A stretch of 64,000 nt of DNA. Source: Nitrospira_D sp019636945 (GTDB lineage Bacteria; Nitrospirota; Nitrospiria; Nitrospirales; Nitrospiraceae). Where the stretch lies: NCBI RefSeq assembly GCF_047338595.1, contig NZ_JBLFBO010000009.1, positions 62,001-126,000 on the forward strand, written 5' to 3'. Positions 18,277-27,284 of this stretch are shown piece after piece. Position numbers and translations under genes: made by a program. The notes under the pieces were generated by a model. That model was not told where the DNA came from, searched no databases, and saw nothing but the letters and a program-made list of their open reading frames with translations. Within the stretch, counting starts at the first letter, position 1, and each line of letters opens with the position of its first letter.

Positions 18277-18843
18277 TTACAGACTATACCGTTCTGCAAT
18301 CACGAGTTTCGGATGCACCACATGGGAATACACGAGCATATAGCCGAATGCAAAGTAATGCGCCAAGCGAACTTCACCAGTCCCTACCGGGATGGCATTA
18401 TTCTTCACGAGGCACGTATTGGCAATCCGATCACGGATAGATTGCCTGTCACCGTCAACTCCACACCAGAGAAGTTCAAACAGGAAGTTGCCTGGAGCGA
18501 TGCAGAACAGCCACAGCATGGACCGAAGGGTGAGCGACCAGAGCGCTGGTTGATCTCCTTTCAGATTGACCAACTTGGCCCCCGCCAGCCGGTACCCCAC
18601 AGTGCGCCATGCCGACCGCTTGAGCGGAACAAGATAGAGCCATACCGCGACCACCAAGGCACAGATAAACCCATCAGTAATCCCAAGCAGCTCAAACCAC
18701 ACCACGGATAGCCCCCATCCCAGTAGAAAGAGCGTCACGGTGTCGACGGACAGAATGAGGAGTCTCCGACCGGCACCGATGTAGTCAGCGGGTGCAAAGT
18801 AGACGCCTTCTCCAAGGGAATCGTCTCGTTGTTGTTGAAGCAT
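18277..18843 (-). CDS. RDD-family membrane protein
   Basis: This 188-residue protein has the family's N-terminal R...D pattern at the start of the first membrane helix (GRRLLILSVDTVTLFLLGWGL). A second membrane helix (ICALVVAVWLYLV) and the SAWRTVGYRLAGAKLVNLKG segment typical of RDD proteins follow. A further helix near LRSMLWLFCIAPGNFLF and the final DRIANTCLV complete the family layout. RDD proteins sit in the inner membrane, and some act in ion antiport, but the role here is unknown. It stands alone, with more than 370 bases free on each side. Confidence 0.75.
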   Translation of the reverse strand: MLQQQRDDSLGEGVYFAPADYIGAGRRLLILSVDTVTLFLLGWGLSVVWFELLGITDGFICALVVAVWLYLVPLKRSAWRTVGYRLAGAKLVNLKGDQPALWSLTLRSMLWLFCIAPGNFLFELLWCGVDGDRQSIRDRIANTCLVKNNAIPVGTGEVRLAHYFAFGYMLVYSHVVHPKLVIAERYSL

Positions 18844-19428
18844 GAGTTACGGCAGTTAGCCCCGATGACAATACTCTGATGACACTCTGCTTAAGATGCT
18901 TCCCGGTTGAACTGATCTTTTCAACAGCGTAGAGAACCTCTGATGAAGGCAACTCCCCTTAACCTGCGGGGCGTACCCTTGAATAAACCATAGCAAATGC
19001 GTGATGATCTGCAACCTATTGCTTTACCTCGATTACTTCTTTCATTTTCAAGCCCTAGCGAGGCTGAGGATACATCCCAGGGGCGCCAACGAGATACGCG
19101 TTACCTCCCCTCTTTTGGGCCCAGCTACATGACCACAAACCGCGCATGTCTACAATAAGCATGCACTATGAAACCACTGGACGCGATGAGAAAGGAGCAA
19201 CACGGTTAGCCATTCCCGTTGAAGATGCCAAGAGTAGGTCGTTCCGCAGCTTCGCGTAAAGAAGCAGGCCAGGCACGTGACACTAATGCATGGTTTGAGT
19301 CCCCATAGTTTGCTGGTCCATAACAGGTGTTATTACAGTGTTAGAAATTCCAACAAATCAATGCACAATGCGACAAACTGAGACAAGGTGAAATGAAGAC
19401 GTAATTATGTGAATCACTTGAAATAACA
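18844..19428. other. noncoding stretch beside the broken tRNA
   Basis: About 585 bases without any plausible gene. AT content rises towards 19320-19430. No integrase, transposase end or attachment repeat was found. It may be eroded remains of a mobile element next to the tRNA-Gly fragment. Confidence 0.45.
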
Positions 19429-19469
19429 AGGGGATTACCCGTGTCATCAACGACTTAGGTAATCCCCCT
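19429..19469 (-). terminator. hairpin next to the tRNA fragment
   Basis: AGGGGATTACC and GGTAATCCCCCT form an 11-bp stem around an 18-nt loop. On the minus strand it is followed by TTGTTATTT, so it could end transcripts coming from the tyrS operon. It could also be an arm of an old attachment site. Confidence 0.5.
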
Positions 19470-19475
19470 ATATCA

Positions 19476-19514
19476 GCTTGGGAAGCAAGGACTCTACCAC
19501 TGAGCTACGCCCGC
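19476..19514 (-). pseudogene. tRNA-Gly(CCC), 5' half only
   Basis: Minus-strand bases from 19514 read as a normal tRNA 5' half: acceptor strand GCGGGCG, TA, D-stem GCTC with loop AGTGGTA and GAGT, then anticodon strand CTTGC and loop TTCCCAA with anticodon CCC. After two bases of the 3' anticodon strand (GC) the match ends (TGATATAG instead of the expected AAG pairing). No T-arm or CGCCCGC acceptor partner follows within several hundred bases. The gene is therefore truncated in the anticodon stem, the place where some tyrosine integrases recombine. Confidence 0.75.
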
Positions 19515-19602
19515 TCGCTGGAGATCTTATACAGGAACGCCGGCTGGCTGTCCAGTTGCACATAGATCGGGATTTCTCAAGACATCGACCCAGCCATTGC
19601 TA

Positions 19603-20811
19603 TTAGATCCGTTCCACCGTCGCAAACTTTCGTCGGCCAATCTTCAGACGATGCTGCTTACCCAGAACAACCTCCAGCGTGGCATTCGCATCGTTCTGTT
19701 TCTGTCCATCAATCTCGACGCCGCCTTGAATGATGAGCCGACGCGCTTCGCTCTTGCTGGGAACCAGCCCTGTTTTGGCCACAAGATCAACCAACCCAAT
19801 GGCCTTTCCATCTCGCAAATCATTGTTCGTCAGCTGCACACGCACATCCGGTTCATCGGGGAACTCTTGTTTCTGGAACTTCTGCGCAAACTCTGCTCGG
19901 GCCTGTTTTCCGGCCTCAGCTCCGTGGTACTGAGCCACAATCAGTTCAGCGAGGGTCTGTTTAGCTTCCATCGGATGCAGTGACCTGGCCTGACCGAGAT
20001 CTTCCGTCGTCAGCAGCTCATAGTACCGATACATCAGGGTGTCACTGATCGACATCACCTTGCCGAACATCTCACCCGGCTTGTCTTCTAGGGCGATATA
20101 GTTTCCGACACTCTTGCTCATCTTCTTCACGCCGTCCGTGCCTTCGAGCAACGGCATCGTAATCACCACTTGTGATTCCTGACCATAGTCTCGCTGCAAC
20201 TCACGCCCGACCAAGAGGTTGAACTTTTGATCCGTCCCCCCCAACTCCACATCCGCCTTCAATGCGACGGAGTCATATCCCTGCACAAGCGGATAGAGAA
20301 ATTCGTGGACACTGATAGGTTTCTGCTCATGGTACCGCTTGTGAAAATCATCGCGTTCCATCATTCTGGCGACTCGGTAATGCGCGGCCAGTTGGATTAA
20401 GCCATCAGCCGTCATGGGTCCCATCCATCGACTATTGAAGTCGATGGTGGTTTTCTCCGGATCAAGAATCTTGAAGATCTGACGCTGGTACGTCTTGGCA
20501 TTCTCCTGGACTTGTTCCTTGGTCAGCGCCCGACGCGTCTCGGAGACACCGGTTGGATCACCGATCATCCCTGTGAAATCACCGATTAGGAAAATCACGG
20601 TGTGCCCAAGATCTTGAAAGTGTTTCAGCTTATGGATCAGGACCGTGTGCCCAAGATGAAGATCCGGTGCCGTCGGATCGAATCCCGCCTTAATGCGTAA
20701 TGGGCGCTTTTCAGAAAGCGAACGCTTCAGTTTGGCTTCGAGCTCAGTCTGCTGAATGACCTCCACCGCACCACGGAGAATGAGGTCAAGTTGTTGGGTG
20801 ACATCCTTCAT
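19603..20811 (-). CDS. tyrS: tyrosyl-tRNA synthetase
   Basis: This class I aminoacyl-tRNA synthetase charges tRNA-Tyr in the cytoplasm. The HIGH-like motif is HLGH (residues 52-55, after GFDPTAPDL) and the KMSKS motif is intact (KKMSKSVGN). A C-terminal S4 RNA-binding domain starts near SKSEARRLIIQGGVEIDG. The length (402 aa) and motif style fit the TyrZ-like subgroup more than E. coli TyrS. The ATG overlaps the stop of the upstream helix-hairpin-helix gene by ATGA, so the two are translationally coupled. Confidence 0.96.
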   Translation of the reverse strand: MKDVTQQLDLILRGAVEVIQQTELEAKLKRSLSEKRPLRIKAGFDPTAPDLHLGHTVLIHKLKHFQDLGHTVIFLIGDFTGMIGDPTGVSETRRALTKEQVQENAKTYQRQIFKILDPEKTTIDFNSRWMGPMTADGLIQLAAHYRVARMMERDDFHKRYHEQKPISVHEFLYPLVQGYDSVALKADVELGGTDQKFNLLVGRELQRDYGQESQVVITMPLLEGTDGVKKMSKSVGNYIALEDKPGEMFGKVMSISDTLMYRYYELLTTEDLGQARSLHPMEAKQTLAELIVAQYHGAEAGKQARAEFAQKFQKQEFPDEPDVRVQLTNNDLRDGKAIGLVDLVAKTGLVPSKSEARRLIIQGGVEIDGQKQNDANATLEVVLGKQHRLKIGRRKFATVERI

Positions 20812-21248
20812 GACGCACGTCGCTCCGTCTCTCGTTGCGTCTCGCTGGTGGAGACTGTGATCAATGACTTGAGGCGATCAAATTTTTTGGCGCCGATCCC
20901 TTTGACGCCACGCAGATCATCAACCGTACGAAACCGTCCTGCCGACTCTCGAAACGCAACCACCCGTTGCGCCAGCACAGCACCAATACCCGGCAGAGCT
21001 TCCAGTTCATCTGCAGTAGCTCGATTCAAATCCAGCAAGGCTCCATTGTGCAACCTGCCTACCTTAGCCGATACCACACGACTCTGGTCAAGCGCATGTT
21101 GACCGGAACCGTTCACACCCCTCGCAGTCTGCTCCTGCGTGAAAGCATCAGACGACTCGACAGCCACATGACGCATCCATCCCATCCACAAGACAATTCC
21201 AACCGTGACGGCCAACATTCCCAATTTGACAAGGAGAGACTTGATCAT
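20808..21248 (-). CDS. ComEA-like helix-hairpin-helix protein
   Basis: This 146-residue protein has an N-terminal membrane anchor (VKLGMLAVTVGIVLWMGW), a ~45-residue linker and a C-terminal tandem helix-hairpin-helix: LDLNRATADELEALPGIG, VLAQRVVAFRE and LRGVKGIGAKKFDRLK. This is the DNA-binding module of ComEA, the periplasmic DNA receptor in transformation, although many short homologues are untested. It overlaps lpdA by ATGA on one side and tyrS by ATGA on the other. Confidence 0.85.
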   Translation of the reverse strand: MIKSLLVKLGMLAVTVGIVLWMGWMRHVAVESSDAFTQEQTARGVNGSGQHALDQSRVVSAKVGRLHNGALLDLNRATADELEALPGIGAVLAQRVVAFRESAGRFRTVDDLRGVKGIGAKKFDRLKSLITVSTSETQRETERRAS

Positions 21249-22678
21249 CCCTTCCCCGTCTTTCTCAATTGGTGAATGGCCGCTCCATCAAGATCTTCCA
21301 TTGATTCCATCACGCCTTCGGCGAGCGTTGGATGGGCGTGGATGAGACGAGCAACTTGGCTGGCCGTTGCCCCCATCTGCATCGCCAACGCCGGTTCATG
21401 AATGAGATCCGCCGCATGGGCCCCGAGAATATGCATACCCAGGATCCGACTGGTCTCGGCATCAGCAATGACTTTGTAGAATCCGGTCGTCTCTCCTGTG
21501 GCTTGAGCCTTCCCCAACGCCCCATAGCGAAATCGTCCGACCTTCACTGCCTGGTTCGGATCTTTGCCGTTCCGCTCCGCTCGAGCTCTAGCCTGCAACT
21601 CGGTCAATCCCACCCGTCCGATCTCGGGTAGGGTGAAGATGCCGGCAGGGATCACGGCATAATCGATCGTCCGTTGATGTCCTAAAATATTCTCAACCGC
21701 TACCTGTCCCTGCGTCGATGCGACATGGGCCAACATCGCCTTACCTGTCACATCGCCAATCGCATAGATACCGGGAATGTTCGTGCGCAGGTGCTCATCA
21801 ACCAGCACATCGCCACGATGCCCAAGCGCAACACCGACCTGTTCTAATCCAATCCCGCGTGAGTTAAATCCGCGCCCCACCGAAACCAAGAACTTCTCAG
21901 CCGCGATCGTGCTTCCGTCTTTCAACGACATGACCAACGACTCAGGTGATCGCTCGCATTGCTCCACCGTCGTGCCGGTTATCACGGTCACGCCCCGCTT
22001 CTTCAACTCACGCTCCATGGTGGCGGAAATCTCCTCATCCTCCAATGGAAGGAGCCGTGGCATGAGTTCAAGGATGGTGACCTGTGTCCCAAGACCGCTG
22101 TACAACGCGGCGAACTCGCATCCCTCCACTCCACCACCCAAAATGGCAAGGGTGGCCGGAACCTGTGTCAGGTCAAGCATCTGCTGGCTGGTCACGATCT
22201 GCTGACCATCGATGGGAAATTGGGGAAGGTTCGGCCAGGACGATCCGGTGGCGATTACCAGTGCGTCAGCGTGAATCTCACGCTGCGCTCCGTCCGGCAA
22301 TGTTACGGCAAGGGTACGTGCATCTTTGATAACCCCTTGCCCAGTAACCTGTTCGATCCCCCAGCCTTTGAACAGTGTCGCAATCCCTTTGACAAGTGAA
22401 GCGACCACCTTCTCTTTTCGGGCCACCATGCGAACAAGATCATACGTCGCCGGTGCCTGGAGTATCAGCCCCAGATCCTCCGCCTTCTTGAGCTTGTCCC
22501 CAAGCTCTACGACGGAGAGCAGCGCTTTGCTCGGAATACACCCCCAGTTGAGGCAGACTCCGCCGAGCTTCTCTCGCTCGATGACTGTGACCCGTGCGCC
22601 GAGTTGAGCCGCACGGATCGCTGCGACATAGCCGCCTGGGCCGGCTCCAAGAATCGCGATGTGGAGTGAGGAGGTCAT
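21245..22678 (-). CDS. lpdA: dihydrolipoamide dehydrogenase
   Basis: This 477-residue FAD enzyme is the E3 component that re-oxidises lipoyl domains with NAD+. The FAD-binding GAGPGGYVAAIRAAQLG is at the N-terminus. The redox disulfide is in GGVCLNWGCIPSK, the NAD-binding GGGVEGCEFA is mid-protein, a second FAD contact is IYAIGDVTG, and the C-terminal active-site region contains HAHPTLAE with the catalytic His-Glu. It lies 91 bp downstream of gcvH, whose lipoyl group is a likely substrate. It starts a run of genes coupled by ATGA overlaps. Confidence 0.95.
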   Translation of the reverse strand: MTSSLHIAILGAGPGGYVAAIRAAQLGARVTVIEREKLGGVCLNWGCIPSKALLSVVELGDKLKKAEDLGLILQAPATYDLVRMVARKEKVVASLVKGIATLFKGWGIEQVTGQGVIKDARTLAVTLPDGAQREIHADALVIATGSSWPNLPQFPIDGQQIVTSQQMLDLTQVPATLAILGGGVEGCEFAALYSGLGTQVTILELMPRLLPLEDEEISATMERELKKRGVTVITGTTVEQCERSPESLVMSLKDGSTIAAEKFLVSVGRGFNSRGIGLEQVGVALGHRGDVLVDEHLRTNIPGIYAIGDVTGKAMLAHVASTQGQVAVENILGHQRTIDYAVIPAGIFTLPEIGRVGLTELQARARAERNGKDPNQAVKVGRFRYGALGKAQATGETTGFYKVIADAETSRILGMHILGAHAADLIHEPALAMQMGATASQVARLIHAHPTLAEGVMESMEDLDGAAIHQLRKTGKG

Positions 22679-22769
22679 CGGATCAGATATTCATCGTTGA
22701 TTGAGACATTGCTAATGGGTACCAATGATTCAATCACACAATGGTTGGCCGATCCAACGGACACAATTG

Positions 22770-23156
22770 TCAATGCTTCTGACTGGCGAGAAAGGCTTCG
22801 TATTGAGCGGCCGTCATTAGTTGATCAACGTCTCCGGGACTGCTCAGCTCAATGACCGCCATCCATCCCTTGCCATAGGGATCTGAATTCACCACCTCAG
22901 GACGATCTTTCAGATCCGTGTTGATCTTGGTGACCGTCCCGCTGACCGGCGTGTAGATCGTTGACGTAGTTTTGGTCGACTCGACTTCCCCGATCTGCTG
23001 CCCAACCTTCACGGTCGCCCCGACCTTGGGAAGGTCTAGAAAGACGATGTCGCCCAACGCATCCTGCGCGAAGTGGCTGATTCCCACCGTCGCCTGTTTG
23101 CCCTCGACTCGAACCCACTCATGCTCCTGGTGATACCGTAAATCGGATGGAATCAT
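22770..23156 (-). CDS. gcvH: glycine cleavage system H protein
   Basis: The start is set at 23156 (MIPSDLRYHQEHEW, 128 aa), which has GGAG at good spacing and gives the usual family length. An in-frame ATG eight codons upstream is unlikely. The lipoyl-accepting lysine is K62 in GEVESTKTTSTIYTPVSG. H protein shuttles the aminomethyl group between the P, T and L proteins. No gcvP or gcvT is in view. H-like proteins can also act as lipoyl carriers in octanoyl/lipoyl relay, so a role outside glycine cleavage is possible. Confidence 0.93.
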   Translation of the reverse strand: MIPSDLRYHQEHEWVRVEGKQATVGISHFAQDALGDIVFLDLPKVGATVKVGQQIGEVESTKTTSTIYTPVSGTVTKINTDLKDRPEVVNSDPYGKGWMAVIELSSPGDVDQLMTAAQYEAFLASQKH

Positions 23157-23286
23157 GTCGGCTCCGTTCTTGAGATCCACTATGCGAGTCTAAAGGTTCA
23201 GGGAAGGACCGGCAACGAATCACTCAGCCTCAACCCTGACCAGATCAATTTTTCAGGATGGTAGTGGGAGCGGTTGGTATTGTCAA

Positions 23287-23319
23287 GAAACGGGCCGGGC
23301 ACCATCGCCGACCCGTTTC
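23287..23319 (-). terminator. terminator-like hairpin after ndk
   Basis: GAAACGGG and CCCGTTTC form a GC-rich stem between ndk and gcvH, 10 bp after the ndk stop. It is followed on the minus strand by TTGACAAT rather than a strong T-run. Confidence 0.6.
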
Positions 23320-23328
23320 TCACGCGTG

Positions 23329-23748
23329 CTATCCAAAGATCTCCATGCCGGGGAAGAAATATCCGACCTCAAACTGAGCGGTTTCCGGTGAGTCTGATCC
23401 ATGGACGGCATTAAACTCAATATTCGCTCCATGAGCTTTGCGGATGGTGCCTGCATCGGCCTTCGCCGGATCCGTTGCGCCCATTAACTCCCGATTCTTC
23501 TTGATCGCATTCTCACCCTGCAGCACGATCACCACAGCCGGACCGGACGACATGAAGGCACACAGACTCCCGAAAAACGGACGCGCCTTGTGCACCGCGT
23601 AAAACCCTTCCGCGACAGACTGAGACATGTGAATCATCTTGATAGCAATCGCCTTCAGTCCTGCCTGTTCGTATCGGTGAATGATATCTCCGATGGCATT
23701 CTTCTTGACGGCATCCGGCTTGATAATGGCCAATGTTCGTTCGTTCAT
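23329..23748 (-). CDS. ndk: nucleoside diphosphate kinase
   Basis: This 139-residue enzyme passes the gamma phosphate from ATP to other NDPs through a phosphohistidine. The catalytic His is H116 in NAVHGSDSPETA, and the N-terminal TLAIIKPDAVKKN is the family start. The length is normal. A hairpin follows directly, so it is probably a single-gene transcript separate from gcvH-lpdA. Confidence 0.96.
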   Translation of the reverse strand: MNERTLAIIKPDAVKKNAIGDIIHRYEQAGLKAIAIKMIHMSQSVAEGFYAVHKARPFFGSLCAFMSSGPAVVIVLQGENAIKKNRELMGATDPAKADAGTIRKAHGANIEFNAVHGSDSPETAQFEVGYFFPGMEIFG

Positions 23749-23926
23749 GATCGCTCCGACTCCTCCAAATTGTTAACAGATCCACTGAGATAGCGGGCAC
23801 ATTATAGGTGGGGCCTCTTCCGGCTTGCAAGCATGTTGCAGCGATTCTCGAGGCGGAATCTTCGACGTTATCTCGACAGGATCGTGCTGAGCCTCTTGGC
23901 GAGCTCATTACAAACGGAGAGGGTTC

Positions 23927-25441
23927 TCATACAGCCTTGAGACGACAGAATCCGTAGACCGCCATCTTGAGCAACAACCTTCCTTGTGCAAACCGTCGAA
24001 TCGTCGCACTACCGAACGTCCGCGCTTCATACCGAACGGGAATCTCCACCATCTGTAGATTGAGCTTCGACGCACCGAACAATAAATCAAAATCTCCGAG
24101 GGGGTCGAACTCGCCGAAGTACGACCGACTAGCCGCTAGGCGTTCATAGTCTCGGCGGAATAAGACCTTTGTGCCACACAGTGTGTCCTTGATCCGCTGA
24201 TTGAGCAACCAAGAGAACGCCATCCCAAACACCTTGTTTCCAAATAGCGTCATCAGGTGCATCGCCCGACCCTCCTGGGGATAGATCAGCCGACAGCCGA
24301 TGATCAACTCGCCTTTTCCACTTGCGATGGCTTCATAGAATTTCGGGAGGGCTTCCGGCGGCATGGTCGCGTCTGCGTCCAGGATCATGAGGATGTCGCC
24401 CATCGCATGGGCAAACCCCTTGCGAACCGCATCACTTTTCCCTTGCCCGTCCTGTGTCAGAAGTTTGATATTCCTCCCAGGGTAAAATGCCATGACACGT
24501 TTGATCTCCTCTGCCGTCCCGTCTGTCGAATGCCCATCGACAAAGAGGATCTCCTGGCGGCCTCCAAACTGTGGAATCCGCCGGAGTGTCGCGTCGATGT
24601 TGCCCTGTTCGTTTCGGCAGGGAATGACGATCGTCGTTGAATAAGGCCGCTCCGGCCTCCGGAGCCTCGCGCGAGCGATCACATAGTGAGAGAGACAGAG
24701 CCCACGAAACCCAGGAAGATAGGCCAGCAATCTGTTGCATAAAGGCGCAAGGAGTGGAATCCGCAGCGGCAGCAACAATCGTCGCTCCACCTTCACCACA
24801 TCAAAGTCGGCGAGATACAACAGATTTGTGAGATCCGCCGGCGAGAGCCAGCTGTGCTCACGCTGCGGCATCTTTAGCCCAACCTTTTCACACAGCCTGA
24901 GGATCGGTTCCCACACATGGTTATGGGAGGACACCACCACTCTTGTTTGAGGAGTACAGAGACGGCGCAGCCGCTTGAACGCCGTCTGGACGTCGAGGAG
25001 ATGGCCGACCACGTCCGCAAGAATGATGATATCGAAACATTCGTTGAGCTGCAGCGTTTCAACGTCTCCGACCCGAAACTCCAAGGTCGAATGACGTTGG
25101 GTCGCCTCGTTCACCATGGCAGGACTCAGGTCGATGCCAAGCCCGCGCGATGGCTTCAACGAGGCAAGGAGATTGCCGATCCCTGACCCAATTTCCAAGA
25201 CTCGTAATCCCTCAGGCACGAGAAACCTGAGATATCGAGTCTGATCCTCATAGTAAGCGCGGGCCTTCTGCTCCCACGACAGTCGATGCGGAGCACAGGC
25301 GTCAAAATGATCACGGATGGCTTTTTTCTTGGCGGCAGTCTGGAATCGCCCCTCCGGGTGAAAGGGATCCGTCGACGTGTCGAGATCCGTCTCGTCCCAA
25401 TCCGGAGAGGGAAACAGTTGGTAGAGTCTCGCTGGCCCCAT
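23927..25441 (-). CDS. methyltransferase-glycosyltransferase family 2 fusion
   Basis: This 504-residue two-domain protein starts with a class I SAM methyltransferase. Motif I is VLEIGSGIGNLLASL near residue 80, with GIDLSPAMV and FDIIILADVVGHL after it. From about residue 270 there is a GT-A glycosyltransferase: TTIVIPCRNEQGNIDATL, the nucleotide-sugar site LMILDADATM, then a dolichyl-phosphate-mannose-synthase-like C-terminus. The fusion suggests that both reactions act on one lipid-linked or polysaccharide intermediate. No sugar specificity can be read. It is separated by about 180 bp from ndk. Confidence 0.85.
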   Translation of the reverse strand: MGPARLYQLFPSPDWDETDLDTSTDPFHPEGRFQTAAKKKAIRDHFDACAPHRLSWEQKARAYYEDQTRYLRFLVPEGLRVLEIGSGIGNLLASLKPSRGLGIDLSPAMVNEATQRHSTLEFRVGDVETLQLNECFDIIILADVVGHLLDVQTAFKRLRRLCTPQTRVVVSSHNHVWEPILRLCEKVGLKMPQREHSWLSPADLTNLLYLADFDVVKVERRLLLPLRIPLLAPLCNRLLAYLPGFRGLCLSHYVIARARLRRPERPYSTTIVIPCRNEQGNIDATLRRIPQFGGRQEILFVDGHSTDGTAEEIKRVMAFYPGRNIKLLTQDGQGKSDAVRKGFAHAMGDILMILDADATMPPEALPKFYEAIASGKGELIIGCRLIYPQEGRAMHLMTLFGNKVFGMAFSWLLNQRIKDTLCGTKVLFRRDYERLAASRSYFGEFDPLGDFDLLFGASKLNLQMVEIPVRYEARTFGSATIRRFAQGRLLLKMAVYGFCRLKAV

Positions 25442-25591
25442 GGAGATCCATGCACGGATAGCAGTGGATCCACAGTAGCACCGGCAAGACGTTTTGGCAC
25501 GAGTTCCGGAAGAATCAGCAGGACGAAATCCTGGCCAACCTTATTCCGGGTGTTTCGAGTACAACCACCGACAGGCCGCTGCGACAGTATT

Positions 25592-25643
25592 CGTCGTTCG
25601 TGAAGCGTGTTCATCCGAAGCAAGATACGCTTCACGCACGACG
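25592..25643. repeat. REP-like inverted repeat (GTTCGTGAAGC family)
   Basis: CGTCGTTCGTGAAGCGT and ACGCTTCACGCACGACG pair at 16 of 17 positions around an 18-nt loop. Related partial copies lie at 45590-45628, 48466-48494 and 49481-49500. Confidence 0.75.
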
Positions 25644-25669
25644 TTTCACGAGATTCCGGATGATTCTGA

Positions 25670-26179
25670 TCATCGATCGCACTCCAGGCCATATTTCTTC
25701 TGAATGTCTTGGGCCACCTCGGGTGCTTCTTTGGTCAAGAGCGCACAGGTCGTGAAGTTTCCGATGACTTTTTTCCTGCCTTTGTCGACATACGTCCAGT
25801 CGACGATCTCCGTCTTCGCAAACGAATAGGCCTGGCCCTTCTTCAGCGATCGAACCACCGGCACATTTTCGATCCGCCCCGACCACAGATCACCTTGGCC
25901 TTTCAGATCGGAAATCCAGAGGTACTCGAGACTCTCCCCTTCGCTGACGCGAACCTTCACGGAATATTGGCCGGTATCGGACGGCGGCGACCCCGCCTTT
26001 TTCAGAAAGCCCTCCAGTCCGGCACGTGCCCGCGCCATGGCTTTCTGCATGGCCGGGTCCTCATCGCTGACCTCAACCGTGCCGTCGTTTTTTGCCTTGT
26101 CCGTAAATGATTCGGAAAATACCGGTAGCGAGATCATCGCCACGATGAGACCAACAGCGAGCGCAACCAGTCGTTGCAT
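25670..26179 (-). CDS. secreted DUF2314-family protein
   Basis: This 169-residue protein has a signal peptide (to about residue 22, PVFSES). The family core includes YSVKVRVSEGESLEYLWISDL, FSG-like LWSGRIENVP, and EIVDWTYVDKGRKKVIGNFTTCALL. DUF2314 proteins are small and have no known function. One Cys pair (C145, C167) could form a disulfide. It is divergent from the transglycosylase at 26267. Confidence 0.75.
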   Translation of the reverse strand: MQRLVALAVGLIVAMISLPVFSESFTDKAKNDGTVEVSDEDPAMQKAMARARAGLEGFLKKAGSPPSDTGQYSVKVRVSEGESLEYLWISDLKGQGDLWSGRIENVPVVRSLKKGQAYSFAKTEIVDWTYVDKGRKKVIGNFTTCALLTKEAPEVAQDIQKKYGLECDR

Positions 26180-26266
26180 AGATTCCCCTCCAACAATCTT
26201 GCCGCATATCCCCCAACTTGGGCGGCCATCTTGAGCCTTCTCGCAACCCTAATGCAAGGTTGTTGA

Positions 26267-27202
26267 TTGGCACCATCCCTCCCGCCATTGCCTCAAGAAA
26301 TCCCACGGATGCCCCCCGTTGACAGAACCAATTCATCTGGTCATTGTTACCCCGACACCATGTCGCGTCGTCACGGTGCTCCTCATATCCCATCCCGCTC
26401 TCAGCGTTCGACCCATCCCCTGATGCGCGTCGCTCGTGGAAGCTGGTCTGTACTGACCGTATGTCTGCGTGCCATCCGAAAGGCTCCACCGACCATTCAA
26501 GTATGGAGCACGGTGGCCATTCTGATCACGGCGGCCCTCACCATCAACTGGATCTATCACGCCTACTACAAGCCGACGGAACTGTTCTTTCCAGTGGAGC
26601 CGGCCTTTCACAAGAGCCCCCGTGAAACCTGGGCGGAGTACGGAGCGCTGTTCAAAGTCCATTCGACAACCATCATCACACCCGAGCTGCTGGCAGCACT
26701 CGCACAAGCTGAAGGCTCCGGCAATCCCGTCGCCCGAACCTATTGGAAATGGCGCTTTACCGCGCAGAATCCGTTGGATTGGTATCGACCGGCCTCATCG
26801 GCCGTCGGGATGTTTCAGATCACCGACGGCACGTTTCAAGAAGCGAAACGGTATTGTATCCATAACCATGTCGTCGTCGAAGATGGGCCCTGGAACAATT
26901 TCAATTCCTGTTGGTTCAACAGTCTGTATAGCCGAGTCATTCCTGGACATGCCATGGAGATGACCTCCGCACTGCTCGACCGATACGTCACTCGGTTAGT
27001 CGGTGATCGAGGGGCCACGTTCGAACAGAAACAGGAGCTGGCCGCCGTCATTCATCTCTGCGGCGCCGGAACCGGCCGCAATTACGTCATACATAACTAT
27101 CGCCTGACGCCGCACCAGCACTGTGGCGCCCACGACCTTCGAAGCTACCTGGTAAAGATTGCCACCTTGAAACAGCAATTCGCGTTGCTCAAGGAACAGT
27201 GA
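26267..27202 (+). CDS. membrane-anchored lytic transglycosylase-like protein
   Basis: The lysozyme-like fold is indicated by LLAALAQAEGSGNP, where Glu is the likely catalytic acid. The matching WYRPASSAVGMFQITDGTFQEAKRYC has the GLMQ-type segment of SLT enzymes. An inner membrane helix (VAILITAALTINWIYH) precedes it, so the catalytic part faces the periplasm. Such enzymes cleave peptidoglycan to 1,6-anhydro products. The listed start is a TTG. In-frame ATG codons at 26312, 26360 and 26423 are alternatives, and none has a clear ribosome-binding site. Several Cys residues suggest disulfides. Confidence 0.75.
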   Translation: MAPSLPPLPQEIPRMPPVDRTNSSGHCYPDTMSRRHGAPHIPSRSQRSTHPLMRVARGSWSVLTVCLRAIRKAPPTIQVWSTVAILITAALTINWIYHAYYKPTELFFPVEPAFHKSPRETWAEYGALFKVHSTTIITPELLAALAQAEGSGNPVARTYWKWRFTAQNPLDWYRPASSAVGMFQITDGTFQEAKRYCIHNHVVVEDGPWNNFNSCWFNSLYSRVIPGHAMEMTSALLDRYVTRLVGDRGATFEQKQELAAVIHLCGAGTGRNYVIHNYRLTPHQHCGAHDLRSYLVKIATLKQQFALLKEQ

Positions 27203-27204
27203 GG

Positions 27205-27257
27205 CCGAATGCTGAGGTCGGAGTGCTCAGTGCTGAGTGTTGAGTACTGAGTCCGAG
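27205..27257. repeat. CTGAGT-type degenerate repeat
   Basis: A run of near-10-bp units of the form GTGCTGAGTG/GTACTGAGTC follows the transglycosylase stop. The same unit occurs inside the helicase gene at 42220, 43073 and 45501. Confidence 0.7.
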
Positions 27258-27284
27258 CGAGCGATGTACAAGCCCACGGAAGAA

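Noticed and set aside
19140..19210. Short plus-strand frame of 13 codons (MKPLDAMRKEQHG)
   Set aside because: Too short, with nothing after it. Could be an integrase remnant, but no evidence supports this.
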